From: Thermohalobaculum sp039030715
GTDB taxonomy: Bacteria; Pseudomonadota; Alphaproteobacteria; Rhodobacterales; Rhodobacteraceae
DNA: 64,000 bases
Reading direction: 5' to 3'
Assembly: GCA_039030715.1 (NCBI GenBank)
Contig: JBCCDU010000008.1
Span: 14,487 to 78,486 of the forward strand
Position 1 is the first letter of the stretch. Each line of letters begins with the position of its first letter. The translations under genes were made by a program, and so were the position numbers. The notes under the pieces are model-generated. The model was not told where the DNA came from, did not search any database, and saw only the letters and a program-made list of their open reading frames with translations. Positions 8,557 to 16,748 of the stretch are shown piece by piece.

Positions 8557-9210
8557 ATGCGGAGTTTGGGGATAGCAGTGTTGATCAGGGCTGCTTTGAG
8601 CGCCTGTGTGTTCGCTTGGGCTGCGGCGGCAACCGTGACAGGCGCCTCGGCGCAGACCGGTGGGACCTATGTGCTGAAAATTGGCGACACGATTCAGGTG
8701 ATCGTGCTCGAGGATCCAGAACTGACGCGCACTGTGCTGATCCGGCCCGATGGCAGGATCTCGCTGCCGATTGCTGGTACCCTGACTGCCGAGGGACGCA
8801 CGCCCGAACAGCTCCGCAACATCATCCGCAGCCGTCTTGCGGGTAATTTCATCGAGCCGCCCAGCGTGACCGTCTCGGTCAGCAGCGTCGCGCTGGAGGA
8901 GGCCGAGGTGGAGGAACCTGAGGAGCGGGGTGAGTTCTTCGTGCTGGGCGAAGTCGCGCGTCCCGGGCGCTACACCTTCGAAATGGACGAGGCAATCACC
9001 ATTCTCGAGGCGCTTTCGGTAGCCGGCGGCCCTGGCCCCTTCGCGGCACGCGCGCGTATTCAGATCCGCGAAGTGGTGGAGGATGTCGAAACAGTGCGGC
9101 TCTTCAATTATGACGCGGTCGAGGACGGCTTTGCCGTTACCGCCAGTGATCTGGCCGCGCTCGCGGATGGGGCGGTGATCGTCGTGCCCGAACGCGGGCT
9201 TTTCGAATAG
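8557..9210 (+). CDS. Polysaccharide export protein (Wza/EpsE-like)
   Basis: 217 residues from ATG 8557, which has CGAGG six bases upstream and opens directly into a signal peptide (about residues 1-33, ending GASAQ). The mature part begins with the polysaccharide-export domain (YVLKIGDTIQVIVLEDPELT ... IRPDGRISLPIAGTL) and then one SLBB-type repeat (FFVLGEVARPGRYTF). These proteins form the periplasmic/outer-membrane channel for the polymer. No lipobox cysteine is visible, so it may need a partner to reach the outer membrane; the barrel protein encoded 9 bases downstream is a candidate. It is the only export channel gene in the window, so it might also serve the capsule locus (inference). Confidence 0.88.
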   Translation: MRSLGIAVLIRAALSACVFAWAAAATVTGASAQTGGTYVLKIGDTIQVIVLEDPELTRTVLIRPDGRISLPIAGTLTAEGRTPEQLRNIIRSRLAGNFIEPPSVTVSVSSVALEEAEVEEPEERGEFFVLGEVARPGRYTFEMDEAITILEALSVAGGPGPFAARARIQIREVVEDVETVRLFNYDAVEDGFAVTASDLAALADGAVIVVPERGLFE

Positions 9211-9219
9211 GGCGCCCCC

Positions 9220-10635
9220 ATGGCAGCCGCACAGGGCTGCGGGCCTCCGCGCGGTGGCAGCCGTTTCCCGCGTGCAATGCAGCGCGCAAGGTGTGTTGCA
9301 CTGGTCTGCGCGCTCGCCTGGCTGGGCTTCGTACCGCCAGTAACTGCAAAGGATACGAGCAACCCGGCAGGCGCGATCGTTACGCGGTTTGGCGCCAATG
9401 CGCCTGTGCGCGCGCCACGCCCTCCGGTCGCGCCAGGCAAGTCATATACCGGCATTACCCCATCTCAGCCGCTGAATATGGCAAAGTCCGTGCCACCAGA
9501 TCCTTCGGCGGCAGCGGCGTCGAATGGGTTCGGCCCTGCTGTTGACTGGTCGCTTAGGTCGCGGGCGGAGCAGCGATTCGAGGTCGATACCAATCGCGGG
9601 CTCGAAACCCCTTCGGACGGTACGATCTATGGTTCGCGCACGCGCCTCTCGACGACCTTGGAGGCCGAGACCAAACGCTCTCTGGTCACAACGACACTTG
9701 GCTTCAGCGGTGCGGTCTTTGGTGGCCCCGGGGATATCGATGACGCAACACGCCTGAACCCGAGATTGACCAGCGACCTTCGCTATGACGGCAAGGACTA
9801 TGAACTCACTGGCAGCCTCAGCGCCTCGACGAACTCGACCTCGGTGACACAGCTTGAAGACACCGGGATCACGGACGTGGAATCGACCCAGATCACCGTC
9901 ATCTACGACAGCGAGCTTTCCTGGCGGCTCAACCCGCGCAGCACTCTGTTTCTAGGGACGCTGGGTCGGGTAGTCGATTTCACCGACGATGTGGCGGGGC
10001 TGAACCCCACCCGGACATTCGGTGCTAGCGCAGGTTGGGCACATAGCATCAATTCCCTCACCACACTGCGCTTTGCGGGCAACCTGCGCTACTTCGCGGC
10101 GGACAACCCGGCCGAGAACCGCAGCCAGGTTTTCGATTTCACCGTTGCGCTCAACCAGCGGCGCACGCCGCGCCATCGTTTCGGTTTGCGCGCCGGTGCG
10201 GTGGCCGTGCGTGTGACCGAAGACGGACCCGGCGGGGAAGGTACGCAGTTTCAGACCGGCGGCACTGGCGCTCTGACCTTCAACTATACGAACGACCAGC
10301 TTCAAGCCGATTTGTCGGCGACGCAGCAGGTTGATCCTAGTTCGACGGGCGAGTTGCAGAGCTTCACCCGCATCGCCGGCAGCGTCGGCTATCGGCTGAC
10401 ACGGAATAACCGGGTTTCGGCCAATCTTGCGTATACGCGGCGGGCGGACCTGGACGGGGACGGCGACAATCGGCAACTCATCTCGTTCGGGCCGCGATAC
10501 TCCTACAGCCTCGGCAGGGGGACGGAGTTGGGCCTCGGCTATCTCTTTCGTCTGAGCGAAGAAAGCGAGGACGGCACGGCAATAGGACACCGATTTTTCC
10601 TATCGCTCGTACACAACCTGACGCTGCAGCCCTGA
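9220..10635 (+). CDS. Outer-membrane beta-barrel protein of the exosortase locus
   Basis: 471 residues from the first ATG; an internal ATG at 9277 gives a cleaner signal peptide (residues 20-43, ending PVTAK) and may be the true start. After a low-complexity proline/alanine linker (about 55-110), residues ~110-471 show repeated alternating polar/hydrophobic strands with aromatic ends, typical of an outer-membrane barrel, and the last strand ends FFLSLVHNLTLQP. It resembles the exosortase-associated outer-membrane protein family found next to the export and TPR genes. It is translated 9 bases after the export gene. Function, perhaps a polymer outlet, is inferred from context. Confidence 0.75.
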   Translation: MAAAQGCGPPRGGSRFPRAMQRARCVALVCALAWLGFVPPVTAKDTSNPAGAIVTRFGANAPVRAPRPPVAPGKSYTGITPSQPLNMAKSVPPDPSAAAASNGFGPAVDWSLRSRAEQRFEVDTNRGLETPSDGTIYGSRTRLSTTLEAETKRSLVTTTLGFSGAVFGGPGDIDDATRLNPRLTSDLRYDGKDYELTGSLSASTNSTSVTQLEDTGITDVESTQITVIYDSELSWRLNPRSTLFLGTLGRVVDFTDDVAGLNPTRTFGASAGWAHSINSLTTLRFAGNLRYFAADNPAENRSQVFDFTVALNQRRTPRHRFGLRAGAVAVRVTEDGPGGEGTQFQTGGTGALTFNYTNDQLQADLSATQQVDPSSTGELQSFTRIAGSVGYRLTRNNRVSANLAYTRRADLDGDGDNRQLISFGPRYSYSLGRGTELGLGYLFRLSEESEDGTAIGHRFFLSLVHNLTLQP

Positions 10636-10793
10636 TTCGTGTGTGCGCCGCAACACGGGCGCCGGATCCCTCGCCTGACGTCGGGTCGCCACGTTATGAG
10701 GCACTTGGCCTAATTTTTCACCAAAAGAGGCGAAAACATGACGGAAATCGAAGATTGTCAGTGTCTTTCGGGGCCGTTAACTTCTTCTACACC

Positions 10794-10822
10794 TTGATAC
10801 ACAAAAGCGTTTTTGGCATATT
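10794..10822 (+). promoter_or_regulatory. Candidate sigma-70 promoter of the VPLPA-CTERM gene
   Basis: TTGATA (10794-10799) and CATATT (10817-10822) are separated by exactly 17 bases. This matches the -35 at 5 of 6 positions and the -10 at 4 of 6. Transcription would begin near 10829 and leave a leader of about 70 bases before the ATG at 10899. The AT-rich stretch 10781-10822 stands out from the flanking GC-rich DNA. Confidence 0.5.
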
Positions 10823-10898
10823 CGCGGAAGCGAGACGGGTGGGTTCTGTCATGAATGACGCGCCTGCGGACAGGTACTTTGTAAAAAGGATTGCAAAG

Positions 10899-11516
10899 AT
10901 GAACATCAAAGCGCTGGCGATTGCGTCGCTCATGGCACTTGCAACACCGCTCACTGCGGGCGCGGTGACTTTTGAATTTGGCCAAGGTGCCGACAACCAG
11001 AATACGCTGAGCTTCAGCCAGGATGGCATCGGTCTGAATGTTTTCGGTTTCAACGGAAACGGAACGGATCTGATCGACCAGTCCTCGCGCGGCCTTGGTA
11101 TCGTTGGTGCGCCTGAGGGTGGCGAACTGGGCTTGGGCGAAGTTCTGGTTCTGGAGTTCGATCGCGAGGTATTCATCTCAGACGCGACCATCTTCGAACT
11201 AGGCGCCGAGGCCGAGAGCTTCACGATTTCGACCAACACCGGTTTCACCGCCGACTTCACGATTGGCGCGGGCGCAGTTGGTGCGGGCGCCGTTGGCGGC
11301 TTCCACAGTCTCTCAGACCTGGGCTTCAACACCCTAGGCGGTGTGACGCAGATCGCGATCGCTGGTCTTGCCCCGCAAACACCGGGTGAGTTCCTGGGCG
11401 TGCGTCTGTCGAACATCACCGTCTCGGCCGTGCCGCTGCCTGCTTCGCTGGCACTGCTACTTTCGGCCATCGCCGGTCTGGGCTTCGTTGCCCGCCGTCG
11501 TCGGGCTGCCGCCTGA
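10899..11516 (+). CDS. VPLPA-CTERM sorting-domain protein (exosortase substrate)
   Basis: 205 residues from ATG 10899 (AAAAGGA eight bases upstream); the frame is open farther back but without a gene-like start. Residues 1-24 form a signal peptide (ending TAGAVTF). The C-terminus holds the tripartite sorting tail: VPLPA at 178-182, a hydrophobic helix (183-198) and RRRR at 199-202. The mature body (about 25-175) is glycine- and acid-rich, predicted beta-rich, with no cysteine that I can see; I recognise no enzymatic domain. The tail should be cut by the exosortase encoded at 2113-3750. It has its own promoter and terminator, suggesting separate and possibly high expression. Its role in matrix or surface structure is inference. 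Confidence 0.88.
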   Translation: MNIKALAIASLMALATPLTAGAVTFEFGQGADNQNTLSFSQDGIGLNVFGFNGNGTDLIDQSSRGLGIVGAPEGGELGLGEVLVLEFDREVFISDATIFELGAEAESFTISTNTGFTADFTIGAGAVGAGAVGGFHSLSDLGFNTLGGVTQIAIAGLAPQTPGEFLGVRLSNITVSAVPLPASLALLLSAIAGLGFVARRRRAAA

Positions 11517-11522
11517 GAAAAC

Positions 11523-11542
11523 TTCCGGGCGCTTGCCCGGAA
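11523..11542 (+). terminator. First of two hairpins after the VPLPA-CTERM gene
   Basis: A perfect 8-bp stem (TTCCGGGC / GCCCGGAA, tetraloop GCTT) begins six bases after the stop codon. It has no T-tract, so it may stabilise the mRNA 3' end rather than terminate. Confidence 0.45.
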
Positions 11543-11558
11543 CATAGAGATTGTAATG

Positions 11559-11588
11559 GGGGAGCGTTGATCGCTCCCCTATTTTTTT
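11559..11588 (+). terminator. Rho-independent terminator of the VPLPA-CTERM gene
   Basis: An 8-bp stem GGGGAGCG / CGCTCCCC with loop TTGAT (11559-11579) is followed by A and seven T residues (11582-11588). This is the clearest intrinsic terminator in the window. Confidence 0.85.
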
Positions 11589-11711
11589 GTGTTCACCTGA
11601 TTTCTCCTTACCTTCATGCACGCCATGATATGGTCACCCTCTCAATGTTAGAGATTGGTTCGGGGACACGATGTGTGTTGGCTGGGGAGCAGACGAAGGG
11701 ACCCTTAGCAT

Positions 11712-14132
11712 ATGACGACGCTGCAAGGACTGAGCGGTTTTGTTCGCCGCGCGCGCAATGGCGTCTTTGCGCCATTGGCACTGATTCTGCTGGTCGCGGC
11801 CTGCGACAGTGTCGAGGAACGGGTCGAAAAACACTATGAGCGCGGGCAGGAACTGATTGCACAAAACGCCCCGAAAAAGGCGATGCTGGAGTTTCGTAAC
11901 GCTCTGAAACTCAACGACGAACACGTGCCCTCGCATTTTGCTGTCGCGCGCCTTCACGAGGATGCCGGCCGCCTGAACGAGGCATTCAAGCGGTATCTGA
12001 CGGTCACTCAGCTGGATCCGGCGCATGTCGAGGCCCATCTGAAGACAACACGCTTCTATATCAGCGCAAATGAAATGGCCCGCGCCCGCGAGGAAGTCGA
12101 CGCGGCGCTGGCCCTGGCGCCGGAATTGGCCGAGGTGCATGCACTGGATGCCGCAGTCGCGCTGAAGGAAGCAAACCCGGACGCCGCCCGTGCGGCCTTG
12201 GACCGTGCGTTGCAGATCGATCCACAGAACATCGACGTGGCCCTGGTCGAGGTAAGTTATTTCAACGATATTGGCGATCCCAGCAGGGCACTAGACCGCG
12301 CGGATGAAGCGTTGGACCTCGCGCCCGAAAATCTTGCACTGCATGTGATCAAGCTCCAACTGCTGGAACGGCTGGACAATCAGCCAGCGCTGGGCGCGCA
12401 ACTCAGACAGATGGCGGAGGTCTTCCCCGACGAATTGCGGTTTCGCGAAAGCCTGGCGCGCTGGGCGATCCGCACTGGCGATCTGGACCTCGCGGAAGCA
12501 GAGCTATTCAAACTGTCCGAGGCGCAACCGGGTGTTCGCCGCGCCGTCTACGATCTCGTCCGGTTCCTTCGAATTCATAAAGGCGACGAGGCGGCCCGCG
12601 CTGCCCTTGCCGCCAAAGTCGAAACCGCCGAGGAGCCCTTCAACCTGCAACTGATGCTAGCGCAGTTCGATGTCGAAACCGGCGATCCGGAACGGGCGAT
12701 TGCCGATCTGCGCGAGTTGATCGAGACCGCTGGCGAGAACGCGAACATGGCCCGCGTGGTGCTCGCCCGTCTGCTGTTGAGCACCGGGGATCGCGATGGG
12801 TCGGACGCGCTGGTGACCACCGTGCTGAACCAGGATGCAACCAATGTGGATGCCCTGGTTCTGCGACTCGCCCGGCTGATCGAAGATAATGAGATCGATC
12901 AGGCGATCCAGACTGTCCGGCTGGGTCTGGAGGAAGAGCCCGACGATGTGCGCCTGTTGCTGATGGCGGGCCGTGCGCAGGAACTGGCAGGAAATCTGGA
13001 TCTGGCGAATGATCGTCTGGCGTCGGCCGTGCGCTCCGACGGCTACCAGCCCGAAACGGTCGAGCGATATGTGCAGTTCTTGCTGCGCTCGGTCCGGTTC
13101 ACCGCCGCCGAGACAGTGCTGGCCGAGGCGATCCGGCGTCACCCGAGCGAGGCTCGGCTGGTCGATTTTCTGGGCTTTACAAGGTTGCGCTTGCAAAACT
13201 GGCTGGGTGCGGAGGAAGCCGCCCGCGCGCTGGAAGGGCTGAACCCGGACCGCGCGCGCCAGTTGCGTGCGGCGATTCTGATCGGACAGGAGCGGTTCGA
13301 CGAAGGCGCGAGCCTGCTGCGCGATGGCTTGCCGGAGGAGGGGCGCAGCCGTGCACTCTCGATTGCGGCCCTCATTCAGGCCTATGTCCGCGACGGAAAA
13401 ATCGACGAGGCGATTGTTTTTCTCGAGGATCTGCTCGAAGAAAACCCCCAGAACCTTCAGGCGCTGGGCATGCGCGGCAACTTCCATCTGGCCGCTGGCG
13501 AGCTGGAGGAGGCGGAGGTGAAGTTCCGCCAGATCCTGGCAATCGATCCCGACAATGGTGGTGCCCATTCGGCGCTGTCGCGGCTCTTCCTCGTTCGCGG
13601 TGACGATGCGGCGGCCGAGAACCTGCTGCTGGAGGGATTGGAGCTGTCGCCCGACAATCTCATCCTGCTGGCCCGTCTGGCGCAGTATCGCGAGGTTCAG
13701 GGGCGGTTTGATGAGGCAATCGACGTTTATGATCGGCTTTATGACCGGGTGCCGGATTCGCTGCTTGTGGCCAACAACCTCGCCAGTCTTTTGTCGGATC
13801 ACAGGGCGGATCAGCCAGAACAGGTTGAGCGTGCCTATACCATCGCCAGCCGTTTGCGCCCCTCGGACCTGCCGCAATATCGCGACACCTATGGGTGGAC
13901 CCGCTATCTGAAGGGCGAGTACAAGATCGCCCTGGAACGGATCGGCCCGGTGGTCGAGGCGCTGCCGAACAACCCTTGGGTTCACTACCATCTGGGCATG
14001 GTCTACGTGGCGCTGGAGCGTCCGGGCGACGCGCGCCCGCATCTGGACCAGGCGCTTGGCCTGGCTGGGGAGGCGCCCTTCCCGCCGCGGGACGTGATCC
14101 AGAAAACGCTGAACGACATGGTCGGGCAATAG
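11712..14132 (+). CDS. prsT: TPR-repeat lipoprotein of the exosortase system (PrsT-like)
   Basis: 806 residues. A signal peptide with lipobox LVAAC (Cys near residue 34) indicates a lipoprotein. The remainder is a long solenoid of degenerate tetratricopeptide repeats (for example AMLEFRNALKLNDEHVPSHF, EVKFRQILAIDPDNGGAHSA, HYHLGMVYVALERPGDARPH). It matches in size and organisation the large TPR lipoprotein that marks exosortase polysaccharide loci. A periplasmic scaffold that ties the export or polymerisation machinery together is the usual suggestion. It is followed by a sulfotransferase gene 24 bases later on the same strand. Confidence 0.88.
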   Translation: MTTLQGLSGFVRRARNGVFAPLALILLVAACDSVEERVEKHYERGQELIAQNAPKKAMLEFRNALKLNDEHVPSHFAVARLHEDAGRLNEAFKRYLTVTQLDPAHVEAHLKTTRFYISANEMARAREEVDAALALAPELAEVHALDAAVALKEANPDAARAALDRALQIDPQNIDVALVEVSYFNDIGDPSRALDRADEALDLAPENLALHVIKLQLLERLDNQPALGAQLRQMAEVFPDELRFRESLARWAIRTGDLDLAEAELFKLSEAQPGVRRAVYDLVRFLRIHKGDEAARAALAAKVETAEEPFNLQLMLAQFDVETGDPERAIADLRELIETAGENANMARVVLARLLLSTGDRDGSDALVTTVLNQDATNVDALVLRLARLIEDNEIDQAIQTVRLGLEEEPDDVRLLLMAGRAQELAGNLDLANDRLASAVRSDGYQPETVERYVQFLLRSVRFTAAETVLAEAIRRHPSEARLVDFLGFTRLRLQNWLGAEEAARALEGLNPDRARQLRAAILIGQERFDEGASLLRDGLPEEGRSRALSIAALIQAYVRDGKIDEAIVFLEDLLEENPQNLQALGMRGNFHLAAGELEEAEVKFRQILAIDPDNGGAHSALSRLFLVRGDDAAAENLLLEGLELSPDNLILLARLAQYREVQGRFDEAIDVYDRLYDRVPDSLLVANNLASLLSDHRADQPEQVERAYTIASRLRPSDLPQYRDTYGWTRYLKGEYKIALERIGPVVEALPNNPWVHYHLGMVYVALERPGDARPHLDQALGLAGEAPFPPRDVIQKTLNDMVGQ

Positions 14133-14156
14133 CCACCCGACAAGGCGCAGGGCCAG

Positions 14157-15119
14157 ATGACCGCACTCACCAAGACCGGCAAGCTACCGGTTCTGATCCA
14201 TGGGGTTGGGCGATCCGGTACCAGTTGGGTTTCGAAGATATTCGACCATCACCCCATGGTTTTCTCCTCGCACGAACCCGAACGGTTTGTGGCCCGCCCC
14301 GATCCGTCGGATGCGGGCGCAATACGGGGCTATGCCGAGACGTTGTTCGCGACGCGCCCGCTGCGCGCGATGCGCAAGCGGCCGATCCTGGCAAAGCCCT
14401 ATCGCTCGCGCCTGGCGCATGAAACGCGACGTGGGTTGCTCTACATGCTGACAGGGATGGAGCGGTTTACCGGCGGCAACTCCCCTTGGCTGCGTGGACT
14501 TCAAGTGCCCGATTTTGCTGACCTTTCAGGTGTGACACTGGCAGTCAAGTCGGTCTCTCATCAGATGCTGCTGCCTGCCCTGGCGCGTCATGTGCCGGAA
14601 CTGAAGATCGTCTTCCTGATCCGTCATCCTTGCGGCAATATCCGCTCGAACATGACGGGGCAGCGTATCGGCAAGATGGCGGAACTGCACTTGCCCCCAC
14701 GCGCTGAGATGGCCCGCCTCTTCTCGTTCGATCGACCTGCGGAAGATCTGACGGAGGCGGATTTTGACCAGATCGAAATTCTCGCCTACCGCTGGGCGGT
14801 GTTCAACGACATCGCCTGGCGCGGCCTGAACGGGCTGCAGAATGCGCGTGTGCTGAGATACGAGGATCTATGCGCCGATCCGGTCGGGCAGGCGCGGGAG
14901 TTGCTGGAGTGGACTGGGCTCGACTGGCACGACGATTGTGCGCGGTTCCTGCAGGCTTCGCTGGATGCGACGGAGACGCCCAGCGGATATCACGCTCTGC
15001 AGCGCAATCCGGCGGTTGCCGCGCATAAATGGCGTGAGGAAATGGACCCGGCAGAAGTCAAAAGAGTGATCGCAATCTGCCGCCGGTCCAGCGCCTTTGC
15101 CCTGTTCGAAGAAGCGTGA
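14157..15119 (+). CDS. Sulfotransferase family protein
   Basis: 320 residues. The N-terminus carries the 5'-phosphosulfate-binding loop (HGVGRSGTSWVSKIFDHHP, about residues 15-33), and IVFLIRHPCGNIRS near 157-170 is the 3'-phosphate-binding region with conserved Arg and Ser. The family moves sulfate from PAPS to a hydroxyl or amine. In this setting the likely acceptor is a sugar of the exopolysaccharide or its lipid-linked repeat, though a carbohydrate acceptor is inference. It is cytoplasmic, with no signal peptide, and is convergent with the polymerase gene. A second unrelated-looking sulfotransferase lies at 21967-22812. Confidence 0.85.
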   Translation: MTALTKTGKLPVLIHGVGRSGTSWVSKIFDHHPMVFSSHEPERFVARPDPSDAGAIRGYAETLFATRPLRAMRKRPILAKPYRSRLAHETRRGLLYMLTGMERFTGGNSPWLRGLQVPDFADLSGVTLAVKSVSHQMLLPALARHVPELKIVFLIRHPCGNIRSNMTGQRIGKMAELHLPPRAEMARLFSFDRPAEDLTEADFDQIEILAYRWAVFNDIAWRGLNGLQNARVLRYEDLCADPVGQARELLEWTGLDWHDDCARFLQASLDATETPSGYHALQRNPAVAAHKWREEMDPAEVKRVIAICRRSSAFALFEEA

Positions 15120-15144
15120 TCACGGCAGAGCGCCAAAGCACAGG

Positions 15145-16554
15145 TTAAAGAACTGTGCGCCGTCTCGGCATCGCGGGCGCCGCACTCGCCGAAGGTTCCG
15201 CGACCCCTGTACGCAACCGTTCAGCGTAGCCCAGCAACGACCCCGCGATCAGCCAAGTCCAGGGCGGCAGGGTCGCGTTCGGGATCATCTCGATCATATT
15301 GATCGCCAGCAACAGGCAGAGCCCCGCTGTAACTGGCGTGATCGCTGGCGCAGCGCCCCGCAGTTTCGGTCGCGTCTGGCGCCAGACGGCAAGAACCGGC
15401 AGTGATAGCAGGCCAAAGAAGGCGATGAACCCGAACCAGCCATCGGTGCCCAACACGATGATCCAACGCCCATCTGCGATACTGCGCTTCTTGCCGCTGG
15501 TCTCGCTGTAGATCCGGTTACGACCCCAGCCCCCCCAGCCGAAGATCGGACGCTGATGCGCTTTCTCCAGCAGCTTTTCTTCGTTGTTCAGCCGGGTGAT
15601 CAGCGATGCGGCCCTGCGTTCGTCGATGCTCTCAGCCGCGCTGAGGATGGTGTTTACGGGGACGAGCTCCAGTCCCCGCATCGTTGGATAGAGCATGGCC
15701 AGGATCACCAGACCGGCAGCGATCCTGACCTGCGTGCGCGGCTTGGTCAGGATAACCAGCGGCACCAGGAAGATGCCGTAGAGCAGGCTGCCCAGGCTTT
15801 TCGACAGCACCAGCACTACGCAGAAATAGGCGGTGGCATAGCCATAGAGCGCCTTGACCTTCTGATCGGCCACGCGCCAGAGTGCCGCTGCCGCCACGGC
15901 AACGGTCACCACAAAGAACGCCACCCACAACCCGTGACCCAGGAAGACCACCGCACGGAACCCGCCATCGCGCATCTGCTGGGCAAAGCTGTGCGGGAAG
16001 TAGCCATAGACCCAGATGTGGAGTTGCGGGCTCAGCCGGATTTCGATCAGGATCAGGATCGAATAGGCCAGCCCCGCAAACAGCAGTGCACGCAAAAGTT
16101 TGAGTTGCATCTCCTCCGTCGCCAGATAGTTGCGCGCGACGATAAACGGTACAAGCTGGATCAATGCCGCGAAGACGTTCGAGAACGCATCATAAGTGGT
16201 GGTGCCGCGCAGGAACAGCTTGCCGAACTGGAAGCTGTCGCCATTCAGCGCATTGGTGAAGAACGGCCCGATCACCAGCATCGCGATCAGCAACCGGGCC
16301 ATATTGCTGTCCGGCAGCCACGAGAATTTGCGCCGGGGCGTCAGCAGCACCAGCAGCAACAGAGCCATGTTGGGGATCGTCTCTTTGTTCAGCGGCGGTA
16401 TGCCCGGCAGATCGATCGAGATCGAGGCCGGTAGCAGCAAGAACGACAACAGCACCGACCAGATGATCGCGGTTTCGAATTTGCGCGCATAGAACAGATA
16501 AGCCGCGACCAGCGGCCACCCGAAAAGTGCAATGAAAACAAATGCGTTGGGCAT
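15145..16554 (-). CDS. O-antigen ligase/polymerase-like membrane protein (Wzy)
   Basis: 469 residues from ATG 16554; a GTG 18 bases upstream is an alternative. About ten to twelve hydrophobic segments span the protein, with a large hydrophilic periplasmic loop around residues 285-365 carrying Trp/Gly/Arg-rich sequence (FGWGGWGRNRIY). This is the usual look of Wzy polymerases and WaaL ligases, which share low sequence conservation. With a Wzx-like gene at 19640-21004 and a chain-length protein in the locus, the polymerase role is favoured. It would join repeat units on undecaprenyl diphosphate at the periplasmic face. The last ~20 residues are Ala/Pro/Arg-rich and probably cytoplasmic. Confidence 0.8.
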   Translation of the reverse strand: MPNAFVFIALFGWPLVAAYLFYARKFETAIIWSVLLSFLLLPASISIDLPGIPPLNKETIPNMALLLLVLLTPRRKFSWLPDSNMARLLIAMLVIGPFFTNALNGDSFQFGKLFLRGTTTYDAFSNVFAALIQLVPFIVARNYLATEEMQLKLLRALLFAGLAYSILILIEIRLSPQLHIWVYGYFPHSFAQQMRDGGFRAVVFLGHGLWVAFFVVTVAVAAAALWRVADQKVKALYGYATAYFCVVLVLSKSLGSLLYGIFLVPLVILTKPRTQVRIAAGLVILAMLYPTMRGLELVPVNTILSAAESIDERRAASLITRLNNEEKLLEKAHQRPIFGWGGWGRNRIYSETSGKKRSIADGRWIIVLGTDGWFGFIAFFGLLSLPVLAVWRQTRPKLRGAAPAITPVTAGLCLLLAINMIEMIPNATLPPWTWLIAGSLLGYAERLRTGVAEPSASAAPAMPRRRTVL

Positions 16555-16748
16555 CAGGGGTCCAGGTCGCACCAGGGCACGGCAAGCAGCGCCGCAGGCT
16601 CAGTCTAGCGGATGGCAGGTCCAAGACCAAACGCCTTTCTGGTCGCGGCATTTCTGCCCCTTGGCGTCGGAGCCATCGCTTCCAGGCGTATCGATGTATG
16701 CTAGGTTCGCCATCAGGTTCGGTCGCCAATGGCGCGAAGGAGAACGTT

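Noticed and set aside
12657..14129. 490-residue open frame on the minus strand opposite the TPR lipoprotein gene
   Set aside because: Shadow of a repeat protein; no start signal and no recognisable family.
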